Part shown: positions 1 through 10,440 of the stretch, in pieces
Layout: the number at the start of each line of letters is the position of its first letter
Numbering within the stretch: position 1 is the first letter of the stretch
The notes under the pieces: generated by a model
Told to the model about the DNA's origin: nothing
Seen by the model: the letters and a program-made list of their open reading frames with translations, nothing else
The model's database searches: none
From: Coniella vitis
Lineage: Eukaryota > Ascomycota > Sordariomycetes > Diaporthales > Schizoparmaceae
Direction: 5' to 3'
Assembly (NCBI GenBank): GCA_011317545.1
Contig: WUJK01000002.1
Coordinates: forward strand, 4,464,001 to 4,528,000
Length of the DNA stretch: 64,000 nt
Made by a program: the position numbers and the translations under genes

Positions 1-166
1 ATCCATCCGTCCGTCCCAGCCGCCACCACAAAGTTTATTCCGTTCTGTAGGGTGCAGTCATTCCTCAGTCACAAGACGGAAGAAGCGCTAGAAAACGGCG
101 TCAGTGTGGAACTGACGTGACTCTTGCAATGCAGAGAGTAGTGGTAGGCTAGAACTTGACAATGTT

Positions 167-238
167 CCAACACCAACACCAACACCAACACCAACACCAA
201 CACACCCACCCAAACACTCCCACACACACACACACACA
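167..238. repeat. CCAACA hexanucleotide and CA dinucleotide microsatellites
   Basis: About six CCAACA units at 167-204 are followed, after a short interruption, by a CA tract at about 221-238. On the plus strand this gives a spurious Gln-His repeat frame. This is simple-sequence DNA with no coding support. Confidence 0.9.
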
Positions 239-1317
239 AGTCATGACTGAGCATGCCGGGAAGAACCCGTTCTTCAAAGGGGGATTGTGCTTGGCTCTTG
301 CTCGCCCAAACCGCCCAGCGGCAAGGCTAGAAAACTTCTACCGCCCGCCCTTTTTTGTTCTTTCTTTTCTCTTCGTGCGTACTTTTACTTACAAAGGCAT
401 TGTTTTTGTTGCTTTTTGGCCCAACCTTTTTCCTTTGGTTTCTTTTGTAGCTGTGCTGGGATGTATTTCTTTGAGGGGCCGAAAACTGCATAGTACTACG
501 TAGCAAAGTTGTTTTCTTTCTCCTCTTCTTTCTTTTGTTCTTTCTTTTCCCAGTTTGGTGTGTCTTTTTGTACATGCTGTCGGTGTGCTTCAGATCTCGG
601 CAATCTGCTTGGTTTCATTGCTTTTGACTGCGGGCCAAGAAGTGCAGAAGTGTATTTACCGGATGTTTTTGATGATCCTTTATTTGACTACTGCTTCTTC
701 TTTTTCGTCTTCGTCCACTTCTTCTTCTTCCTCCTCCTCTTCTTCTTCTTCTGTTGCTGCTGCCCCATAAGTGGCATCTTTGAGGAACTCCTGCTGTTGT
801 AGCCGTGTACATAGTATGCACCATTCCCTTTGGCGAATGCGAACCAACACAACAAAACCCATTGCTCGGGATTGCAGAGTCCTTTGCGTTGTCGGGGGAG
901 CAGACCAAAAGCCGTTGCCACTACTGCACGTGCTAATAACGGCTCTGCGACCTCTCCCCCCCCCGTTTTCCGGGAAATCAAAACTGGGAAAAAGCACTAC
1001 TATTACTATGTATACAGCGAGTCTTGCCCATTGGGCAAAAGAGTAGGTGCAATACTATGTACACAATGGTGTGCGTAGGTATCGACATGTGTAAATGAAT
1101 GTTGTGTCGAGATATCCAAATACAAAACACCCGGACCAACTCACTTCCCAGGTCCTCCTGTCTTCTCTCCTCGCCGCCAATGGCTCCGACTTTCCTCGAA
1201 TAGTACATCATCATAGTACATGCATGGCAGTATCGGTACTTTTGGACGGATCACGCACACTGTAAAACGTTCCCGTCAGCGGGTTCCGACCACGGCTCAA
1301 CTGTCGAGATTTGTTTG

Positions 1318-1358
1318 GTTTTTTTTTTTGTTTTTTTTTTTGTTTTGTTTTTTTTTAA
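1318..1358. repeat. Interrupted poly-T tract
   Basis: Three long T runs are separated by single G residues. Similar homopolymer runs occur at about 1771-1783 (T), 2006-2026 (A), 2389-2402 (T) and 3512-3533 (T). They mark this stretch as intergenic and are hot spots for assembly-length errors. Confidence 0.85.
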
Positions 1359-1599
1359 CCATCCAAGGGCCCCTTGCTCTGTGGCCCGTGGCTATGACAT
1401 CGAGTCTATTGTCTAACTCTTATGTTACTATGTCTGTACAGAGTCAAGATAGTAAAAAGAACCCCCGGACCCAAAAGTGCCCCGTGAGCTACTCTGCTCT
1501 CCTTCCAGACGAGGGAGAATGCATCTATCGATTTTCTACTTGCGCTCGTCTTCCTCACTGGGACGCCCATCCACCAATACTTTCTCAATATACGCGTAT

Positions 1600-1620
1600 A
1601 CACACACACACACACACACA
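1600..1620. repeat. CA dinucleotide microsatellite
   Basis: A short uninterrupted CA run in non-coding DNA. No function can be inferred. Confidence 0.85.
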
Positions 1621-2005
1621 AAATAGTCCGCTTGTTTCGGGACAGTGTACGGAATTCACATGGCCAGTAGTATTCTGTAGAGCTTGAAGCACCGGCTGTC
1701 CCCCCCTTCCCCCTTCCTGGGTCCAAATCACCCAGAACATAGACTCCACGACGAAGGGGGCGTTGCGCTATTTTTTTTTTTTTCTTTCTGCTTTCTTTCT
1801 GTGTCGATACCATGTATCAACGGCGGGGGATGGACGTTTCAATAGTTTCCCCGGTTTTGTTCTTTTTGTTATTATTATTATCTTTTATGATTGATCCGAT
1901 GAGCTTCTGATGAGAAAACAACTACTGTGTAAGCGACCATCAGCCGGCCCGATTTACGGCACAGCACGGTATAAATTTAGCCACTCTGATTCCCAAACAG
2001 TGACC

Positions 2006-2026
2006 AAAAAAAAAAAAAAAAAAAAA
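2006..2026. repeat. Poly-A run of about 21 nt
   Basis: A homopolymer A run is followed by further A-rich DNA to about 2044. No retroelement body is visible on its 5' side, so I do not read it as a retrotransposed tail. Confidence 0.8.
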
Positions 2027-5000
2027 CAGAAAAAAAAAACAGAAAAGCCAGCTAACCAACCAGCCGGCCGCGGTATTCACAAGTAGGAGCGCCCCCCCCC
2101 CTTCTCAAAAGCCAACGGTCCTAGATTTCGTGTCGGTGGCCCTGAAAGAATGCGTGCATAGTAGTATAACCCCATGACGATTCGATGGTCTGTCTGATGT
2201 TTACGGATACGCTGGTGGTTTCAGGCGTGCGGAAGTTGTAAATAGACAAGAGTCTGGTTTCTATGGATGAGAATTTGCCGGTCTGATCTTTCCAATGGGT
2301 AAAATGCCTCATGGGCTAGACAAAGTTGCGCCGAGGCATACGGTAAGCATGACATCAGATCACCTACCTTTCTCTATTTTTTCTCTTTTTTTTTTTTTTT
2401 TTCTTTCCCTCCTTCGAGAGCGAGAGACGCTGGTGGAGTGAACAGCTTGCAGGTTGTTGTGGATAAATTCTTCTGCGCATGGCTTTCCGACGGCACAGCG
2501 CCGCCGCCTTCTCAACGAGACCAACAGGACCTCGTCCGGCCAAGCAGCTGAAAAAGGTTCAGCGCACTTTTTTCTCTCTCTCTCTTTCCCGAATCCCGCC
2601 TTGTGGAGAAGCCTATGCCCCTCCTCCTCCTCCTCTTTTTGCAGCCCACTCTTGGGGCTGGGGCTGGGCTGGTGGACACAGCTGCATCTGAGATCGAGCC
2701 TGGGCTACTGGAGGTGGGGTCTCTATTGTTTTCCTCTCTCTCTTGTCCACACGGGGGGATGAAGAAGAAGAGGGGTCGAAGGAGGAGAGCTCCTCACGGT
2801 ACGGATACTATGTACAGTCTTTGGAAGAGAGGCAGCTCTTTTCAACGGCTTGCCAACTACATTTTACACAGGACACAGAAAGTCACAATTACGTAGTTGG
2901 TTTGTTTGATTCTTTTTTTTTCTCTTTCTCCTCCCAAGCAAGGTATGGACCACCACTACTGAGAATGCTCATCTTGATACTTGATTCGTGAAAAACAGCA
3001 AAATCAAGATTCTTCTCGGCTTTGCTTCATATACACAGCACTGTGACTGACAGTACACCCAGACGTAAACCCCTCTAGCGGTAGATTTCTCCCACGTATC
3101 AAAAGCGCAGCGGCATGGGGGTTCCTGGAGGGACGAACCGCATTTCCCACTGTCCGCGTGCTATCATATCATCGTGCTTGAGCAGATCGCGGGACAAACA
3201 TGTCATTTTCTCGCCGGCCCCTGTATTAGCCTCCGAAGCTATAAAAGTTTAATGCCAGCCAGCCAATTCGTCGGGAGGAGCATGAGAGTATCGCTTTCCC
3301 ACAGCTCAAAGCCCGCCAAGGGGCTCGCTCTGGCTGTTTATTCGTAGCCCCTGTATGCGTGTGAGATCCGATCAGTCATTGGAGTCGCTCTCATCGCTGC
3401 TTTACTGTCATGGTAGAGTACAGCAATATAAAGCCATGCTCTTCTCGGCCTCGGCCAGTGGGGCCGCAACCAAAGGGGTCTGGACCGTCACTTCTTCGGT
3501 TCTCGGCCCTCTTTTTTTTTTTTTTTTTTTTTTCCCTCTTCTCTCTTCTCTCCATAACTCACCTTTCCTTGCCTGTGTTGCCGGGGCTTGAGAATCCCAG
3601 AGCCAAAGTACAATGTAGCAAGCATACCGTACCTCACACGTAGCGCGGGCCCTGTTTTCCATCGGTTTCCATCCGGTGCGGCTGTGGTTTTGGCTGGCAA
3701 ATCGCTGTTCTCTGATCATTTGGGTGTGCTGGGCTCAAACTTGTGACTTGTTATCGAATTATACTATTAGGACGAAGTATGTACCCATGGAGAGTTCCAA
3801 TGATTTCATCAGGAAGGAGAAAGAAGAAGAAGGGTTTACGACATTGGTCCAATGACAACAGGCTCTCCCTTTGCCATCCTACAGACACGAGGCGGATCAA
3901 ACCTCTAATGATTGGAATCTTTATTCGTTTTCGTTCATTCAACTAACTACTGCGTATAACGAACGCTCTCAACCCATCAAGGCATTGGTTGCGGCTCGTA
4001 CGTATGCTTGGGGACCGCGCAACAGCACCAAGAAGGAGGCCCAAACCGAGCTCGTAAGCACATACATGGAGCGGTAAAGTGTGTACATGGTGACAGTCCA
4101 AAGGGTCCTCTACCTTTGCTAGATGATCACATAGTGCATACTTTACGTAGCCCAGTCTTTTCGCCAGATGGCCAACGCATACATACATACACACCTACAT
4201 ACTGCCTCATGCACGTGCCTCTGGCTGGCTACATTGTCAAGAATGAACAGTCCGTCCGTCCTCATCTCCAAGTTTATCCTCTCTGCTCTGTTTCCCCCGA
4301 TCCACAGCCCGCTGCGCTCTCAACACCCGGCCCCTCTTTCGTCCCAAAGGGAAACGCCATGACTACATACGATTAGTAGCTACCTACACAAAACACACGC
4401 CAGGCCCATGATGATCCATGACATAATGTATCCGCCCGAGGGATGTGCTGTGGCAGGTTGAAACCCCCCCCCCCCCCAAAACTGTCCGGGGAAACGCTAC
4501 TATGGCAGGGGGCTTCCGCACAGCCAGCACGGGAAAAGATTTCCTGGAGCCGGAGCGGCCCAATCAATGAGCGAGACGAGCCCCGAGCGCAACAAATAAG
4601 CCTACGCATAGTGTAGTCTGCCTGATGCGAGGGCAAAACAGCCAGGGGGTTGTTCAAGGCGTGCTAAAAAGGAAAGGAAAAAAAAAGGTCCGAAATGAAC
4701 ACACCATATAGTGGGATCAATATGCCCGTACTGCATGACTGACTTTGCACGTATACTATGTAAAAGAGAGTTCTATACATCCACTACGTGGTACAGCATA
4801 CAGATGATACATACGTAGCCCCAGCCCCAGCAAGCACGCTACAATTCCGCTCTTCCGGCGGCGCGCTGCTGTGATCCTAGCAGTCAAAGCCGTCTATCTC
4901 TCTGGAACGAGAGGGAAGTGCAGCTAGAGAAGCGATACATGGTACATACTATGTAGTCCTATAGGACCGTAGTACTTGTGTACGCAGCATGTACGATGAT

Positions 5001-5827
5001 GTATTTGGCGGGGCGCAAAAAGAAACACCACATGAGAAGAAGGAAATAGATCTGCGTGTTGATCTGATCTAGATTTCAGGATCAGCGCTTCCACACATGC
5101 AGGGTGAAAACAGAAAGAAAAGAAAAGAAGAAAAAAAAATGAAAAGAAACACAAGAGTTCGGATCTCTCTTCGTTGTTATGTCAAGACGATATTTCCCCA
5201 GGCGCTGCTCGCCAAGACGATATCGTCGTCCTCAACGGTTATACAATGGTCTGCCATCCACCATGTCCAAGCGCAGCTCCGGCGTTGCACTACATCCTCT
5301 CTAAGCTCAGCAGAAAGAGTTACAACGTACAAATTGTCTTTTTCTTCCCGGGGCCTTAGGGCTTCCTGAGATGGGGAGAACCAACTGCCGCGCCAATAGT
5401 CGTGTACGTGTACGCTCTGTGAATTTTGAACGAGCGCCGTTGCGGCTTTGCATTCTATCAAAATCGAGTTCGTCCGTGGTGAATGCGTTGATGTTCAAGG
5501 TGCTATCCTGAGGATAACGACCTCGTGTGATGATGCGGCCACATGCGAGCAGCGAACTTGCCCAAACATTCGAAGCTCAGCTCAGACCCAGTTAAGAAGA
5601 AAGAAAAAATCCAAGCTTACCGGACAGGAAATGTCGAAACTACTGCGCTTACAAACGCCAGCAACGCCAGTTTTCTCATGGTAGCCAATGGGCTGATCCC
5701 AGGGGTTTTGCATATCGACGAAGCTTTTTTTTTCGTGTTCATCGCTCGCTCTCGCGGGCTGGGGCTCTCGTCCCGGAACGCCACGCTGCAAGCCACCATG
5801 GAGTTGAGTGGCTTTTGCTAGCTATTA

Positions 5828-6262
5828 CTAAGAAGCAGCTTGCGGAGGGGTTGTTTCTTTGTCAGTGCATGACCTGCTGCGTTGTGCCAATGATGCTGGC
5901 TCTGGAGCGCAGTTGCTGTTGTTGCTGTCCGCGATATTTGGTCCGGGCTGATATGCTGAAATACAAGCAGGAGAATTCCACGTTGTGACGAGATAGCCGA
6001 TGGAGACCTCGGCGTGCTTGTTTACAAACCAGAAAGTATCGATACAGTGAATGTCAAATGTAGATCCATTTGCCATAAAAAATAAAAATAAAAAAAGACT
6101 CACATCAGCCCACGGCTCATCGATTCTGGATTCGTGGACCACCACGCAAGATTCGCAACTTGGAGGAACTCTGGAGAGAGCTTTCGCAATATGGCAGACC
6201 AACAACAAAGCTTGCCCGTATCCTGCCACCCAGGTACCCATCGAGGCTGAAAAATCTACCAT
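5828..6262 (-). CDS. Uncharacterised 144-codon frame, uncertain gene
   Basis: This uninterrupted frame starts with a true ATG (MVDFSASMG...) and ends at TAG. It encodes a 144-residue polypeptide with a moderately hydrophobic segment near residues 15-27 and a Ser/Pro/Asn-rich C-terminal third. A donor-like GTGAGT followed by a T-rich stretch lies inside it, so the true transcript could splice out part of the frame, for example joining to an acceptor before the HAEVSIGYLV segment. I recognise no domain. It is the best of the few candidate genes in the first 8 kb, but such a frame could also arise by chance. Confidence 0.22.
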   Translation of the reverse strand: MVDFSASMGTWVAGYGQALLLVCHIAKALSRVPPSCESCVVVHESRIDEPWADVSLFLFLFFMANGSTFDIHCIDTFWFVNKHAEVSIGYLVTTWNSPACISAYQPGPNIADSNNSNCAPEPASLAQRSRSCTDKETTPPQAAS

Positions 6263-8159
6263 AGTATAGCTTCAATGTTCGGGTGAATGGGGAGTGAGTC
6301 TCGGCCAACGCACAGCCAAACAGAAGAAGTGGTTGCTTATTAACCTCTCTGTCTTCCGAGCCTCCCTCCCTCCTTTGCCGTCTGAAATAATGGGTATACC
6401 ATGGTATACCTAGACCATTACTATGTACATACCTCTCGCTGGTACTACCATGTATAGTATAGCCCAGAGCCACGCACACTACGCACACTACTGCAATGGG
6501 GGTGCGGTCCGTACGTTTCCCGAGCGAAATATCGCAAGCCTTGTCGTCCCTTGCATTAGTTCCGGCTAGGCCACTCCCACACTCCTTTTCCCCCCTCTCC
6601 TTGGCGAATAAGGGCGGCTGCCATTTTGACTTTTTGACACTTGGGCTACTGGGGTCTCTCTCTCTCTCGGTGGTACATAATTCCGCAGAGTGGCGAGCCG
6701 GGGGAGAAGCACAAGGGAGGGAGGAAGAAAGAGTAAACTAAACCAAAAGAAAAAAGAAAAAAGAGAACAGGCCTTTTGAAAGGCTTTTGGGTAGGGGAAA
6801 AGCAGTGTGACGTCGGCTCTCGCAACTCGGATAGCATTGTTGAAGGTACTATGTAAGTAGCATTTGGGTTTAACGCTTCTGAGCGCAAAGTGATTATGAT
6901 GGATGATGTCCTTCGCTGCGTCGGTAGTCGCCGCGCAGTGGCCCGTCCAATGTTGTTTTGGAACTGATCTTCCGAATGTCACCTGGATGTCGACTACAGA
7001 GGGCATTTGTCGTTTTGATTTGTCTACACCACTTCTCTGGCACGGGACTATTTCTTCTTGGATTACGTTGATATACATACCCTGCAACAGGTCAGATTCC
7101 TATATGTGTGAAAAAGGCCAAACTAGAGAATGTCTGGAGTAATACGCAGCGCCCGATCCGTAGGACCGCCTAACTGCTTTACCAGCATGCCATGTATCAA
7201 AGCTGAAGACACGGGAATCTTGTATAAAATTAGAATCCGTGACTGTCATCACAGCCTCTGAACAGCCCCTGAGTCCTGCGTATTCATTGATTCGTGCGTG
7301 TGTCGACAACGTGGTCACCATCGCCAACGGTATCTATAATCTGATAATCATGCTCAACAATCATACAACGCTGCCTTGGCACAAAATTGTGTCTGGTCTT
7401 GACTTTGAACTTCATTCCAGGATGCTCAGTACTGAAGAAGACCATACTGGAGGAACGAAAGCACGGCAATAGCATGTCAAAGGCCCAGTCGCCAGATAGA
7501 ACGGCTAGCTTATTACAAAACCACCAAATACCGATCTTCCATCCGAGCAATCCAGTTTGAAAAGCCACCACCTGGGCTGTGGGCCGCCTAGACCACAGAC
7601 ACATAAACACACATGCACCCGTTCTTGGCATCTCGAACATCGAAGGCGTTGCAAGTGGTGGCTTGATCAGGCCATTCAAAGCATAGCTGAGGCGTAGTCA
7701 TTCGACAACGGCGTCACCAAGGCTGCAGAGATCTCAATTGGTACCCGGGCCCGCCTCCAATCCACCCTGCTTCCGCAGATGGGCTTGACAATGTCAGCTG
7801 GCGGCCCCAACGCCGTGTGGGGGAGAGCGATGCTTTTTTCATGCTACGCTGACACTGACCCAGTGTGATGGCGCTCGACAACCACGACCAGCGCGGAGGC
7901 TTGCAGAGATTCCGAGAGTGGCATAAGTTTGTCAGAATGGATTTCTCCAAGATAAACCAGGGTAGCGCTGGAGTAAAGTCACAAGGTCAGACATGAGTGC
8001 CGTTTCATCCAAGCCTTGATATCCTCCATTGCAGAGTGTGCCACAGCTTGCAGTGGATGACCATGACCGATGTCGTGGATGTTAACAGAGTCAGCTTGTT
8101 GATTCTTTTGTTTATTTTTCTTCTTCTTCTTTTTTCTTTTTCTTGGAACGATCTTGTTT

Positions 8160-8490
8160 CTAAATCGGGTATGTTGTTTTTCTCACCACCACAGGGGGTG
8201 GTTGCCCTTGAATCTCGTCCAGCGACACAAACGGCCAGCTCCTCTCTCCACCCGCCGCACTGGACTTGAATGAAGCCCCGCTGGTCCTATCCTGTGTAGT
8301 TGTCATCGCCACGCCGCAGCCCTCACCTGTTGACTCCCTGAAAGCCCCAGCCCCGGACAGCTCCTTCAAGGCTATGCCTCCGCTCACCCGGACCCCAGCC
8401 GCCCAGCTGCCACGATCCGTGAAGCGCCGTCCGAGACTCCCTTGCTGGCTACTATTCATCGTCCCACCGGCGGAGAATATTGTTGAATGC

Positions 8491-8541
<51 letters not shown>

Positions 8542-10440
8542 GACTCGACCCTGCTGTCGTTGTGCGTCATGTCCGCGTGCTTCTGCCACGCGCGCGGCAC
8601 AAACGTGCGGTAGATTTTCTCGCGGAACTGTCGTGTTGTGCCAAAGGTGACGAGCGTGAGGATGCTCACGAACGCACTGGGGATAAAGAGTGCGTACGTC
8701 TCCCTGGCGTGTGCTGCTGTGAGGTCGGGAGCTGGTAGAGCAGCCTGGGAGACGACGCCGTTGTGGTCTGTGATCTCAATGACGGCACTGTCCATCTCGA
8801 AGAGACTAGAAAGTGGGGGGAAAAAGTCAGGCTCGGGGGTCTGGGTCCGGTTCAGAGAGGCATTGAAGACCAATGTCAAAGACTGCAAGCCCCTGGAAGA
8901 GAATAAATCGTCTTTGACAGGGTGGACTCCCCATGGCCAGACGCGGGGCCTCGGGTGGGCGGGAAAGGGGGGATAGGATATACTCACCACAGGACACCAA
9001 ACGCAATGGAGAACCTGGTGATCAGCCATCTGTCATAGAAGCCAGTCGAGTGTGCCACGGACGGCGCGGCCCCCGTTTCGTCGTCTTCAATCCGGAAACT
9101 CCGCCAGGTGGTGCGGCCGTCGACATGGGTGGCCACCTCCCATCGTTTCAGTTCTCTTCTTGTCTTGATGTACTTGATGAGGATGAACAAGAGGCCGAGA
9201 GCGCCTCCGCCGATGGACCCAAAGTCTGCGGGGGGAGCGACGTTAGGTATGCGTTGGCCTGCTGATATTGTGGGTGGTCAATGGCAGGGAGAGGAGGGTA
9301 CGGACACATGGTGCCAATGATACAGAAAAATGCCCTGGGACTTTTCTGTACCCACGGCGTCGATAACAAAGCCAAGGTGACGAGGGGCACGATGACTGTG
9401 GCGGTGTATGATTAGAACAATCGTTGGGAGAGTGCCGTGGCGAAAGTCCAAAGGCCATGATATAAGATGGGGGTATATATATATCAGTGAACTGTGACTT
9501 ACTTCCGATTACCTTCATCCATCTGTTGATCAAGGGCCAGTCTGCGTTGGTTGCAAAGCCGTATACAGCTTGGGCAAGGGAAAGCGCCCTATATTCCGTG
9601 GTCAGATAGCCCGACTACAACGCAAAATGATATACAGCCGTGCCTCGGAGGGGGCATACGTACCAACAACATCCCAGTGACGCCGCTGTATTCTCTCCCG
9701 CAACTCCTGAGTCAACCATCAGCACATGTATCCCTTTTGCTGTTACGCGACCGTTCCGTTCCCTTGGGCAGACCACGCACTATACGATGGGGTTGGTCCA
9801 AGTCCGGTCGTGGGTGGGAATATGAAAAGACGGACTGAATAGCCACAGGTACCACTCGACTCCAGTCACGCCAGTGGAGTATATAGTCATGGGATTGTAA
9901 GGGTCGTTTTTGATGTGAATAAATCGCTCGGTCATCACGTTAACCCAGAACCTGGCCACGGAGTCAGTAGAGGTCCGCTATAGACGACCACATCTAGCAG
10001 TAGTGTTTCCCAAACTAAGTACTCACAGATGATCATATATCTGTTGGGAGATGTTGGCGATGACGCATATAAGCGTTGCGATACAAATGCAGCCAATATC
10101 TGATCCAGCAGTGTCATGTTAGTTTTGTTTCCCGGTGCTTGCCCTGCTGCCCCCCCCCCCCCCTTCTTCCCCGGCTTTGCTATATTTGTGTGTATTTTTG
10201 TTCTTTATTCTTTGTCTCTGATGCTTCGAGATATCGAGTCTTGGACCAGCCCAGGTGTCGGTCCATTCGCAGGCCACTGGACTGTGGTGATCGGGTGGGT
10301 TGAGTGGTTGACGTACAGCTGAAATTCTGGCGGCTTGTCCATAAAAGCCATAACATGAGGATATTGCAGAACAAGCACACAAGAGTATAGATGAGCACCC
10401 CAATCGCCGCACCCTGCGCTCCCTGGGGCAGTTGAGACAT
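8160..10440 (-). CDS. Seven-transmembrane receptor-like protein with poly-Gln tail
   Basis: I reconstruct eight exons: 10317-10440, 10027-10099, 9836-9951, 9664-9706, 9503-9588, 9306-9395, 8988-9225 and 8160-8805. They keep frame throughout and give about 471 aa. Hydrophobic segments in order are IGVLIYTLVCLFCNILMLW, a second in the short exon 2, a third around the VEWYLWLF/GCCWALSLAQAVYGF exons, IIVPLVTLALLST, a long fifth ending LGLLFILIKYI, RFSIAFGVLCLFEM and FIPSAFVSILTLVTFG. Seven helices with a short N-terminus and a long C-terminal tail suggest a GPCR-like topology in the plasma membrane. The tail carries 16 consecutive CAG-encoded Gln residues and many Ser/Thr. Two introns use GTCCGT donors. 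Ligand and family are unknown to me. A seven-helix non-receptor protein is the alternative. The exon model is good, the function tentative. Confidence 0.7.
8493..8540. repeat. Pure (CTG)16 / (CAG)16 trinucleotide repeat, coding
   Basis: Sixteen uninterrupted CTG units on the plus strand read as CAG on the coding minus strand. They encode 16 Gln in the cytoplasmic tail of the seven-transmembrane protein. Because the tract is pure it is likely to be length-polymorphic. The same DNA gives a spurious poly-Cys frame on the plus strand. Confidence 0.95.

Larger units (their letters stand above)
808..6855. repeat. Dispersed TACTATGTA / TACATAGTA nonamer copies (left-arm set)
   Basis: Exact copies start at 808, 1004, 1053, 2806, 4754, 4947, 6419 and 6847. 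They occur in both orientations and without fixed spacing. Further copies elsewhere in the window start at 16323, 17658, 22491, 44310, 44645, 54764 and 59111, and all lie outside the coding exons annotated here. Whether the motif is a protein-binding site, an RNA element or a relic of a small repeat cannot be decided from one window. Confidence 0.6.
1..8159. other. Gene-poor left arm, no supported gene
   Basis: I see no recognisable protein family or intron-linked reading frame in these 8 kb. The DNA is full of poly-T and poly-A runs, CA and CCAACA microsatellites, CT-rich tracts and eight copies of the nonamer TACTATGTA or its reverse complement. The only frames of note are a 144-codon ATG-initiated frame on the minus strand (listed separately) and short frames near 7.1-7.95 kb (-) that begin at non-ATG codons. 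It may be a long regulatory or non-coding-RNA-bearing intergenic region, or a decayed subregion. Confidence 0.55.

Noticed and set aside
156..503. Gln-His-rich frame at the left end
   Set aside because: Produced by the CCAACA and CA microsatellites, with no domain or splice support.
6566..7087. 173-codon minus-strand frame
   Set aside because: Starts at a non-ATG codon, crosses a homopolymer-rich stretch and has no family feature.
7284..7679. 131-codon minus-strand frame
   Set aside because: Starts at TTG rather than ATG, and no domain, signal or linked exon was found.
8266..8613. Plus-strand frame with a poly-Cys tract
   Set aside because: It is the reverse complement of the poly-Gln codons of the seven-transmembrane protein, a shadow frame.
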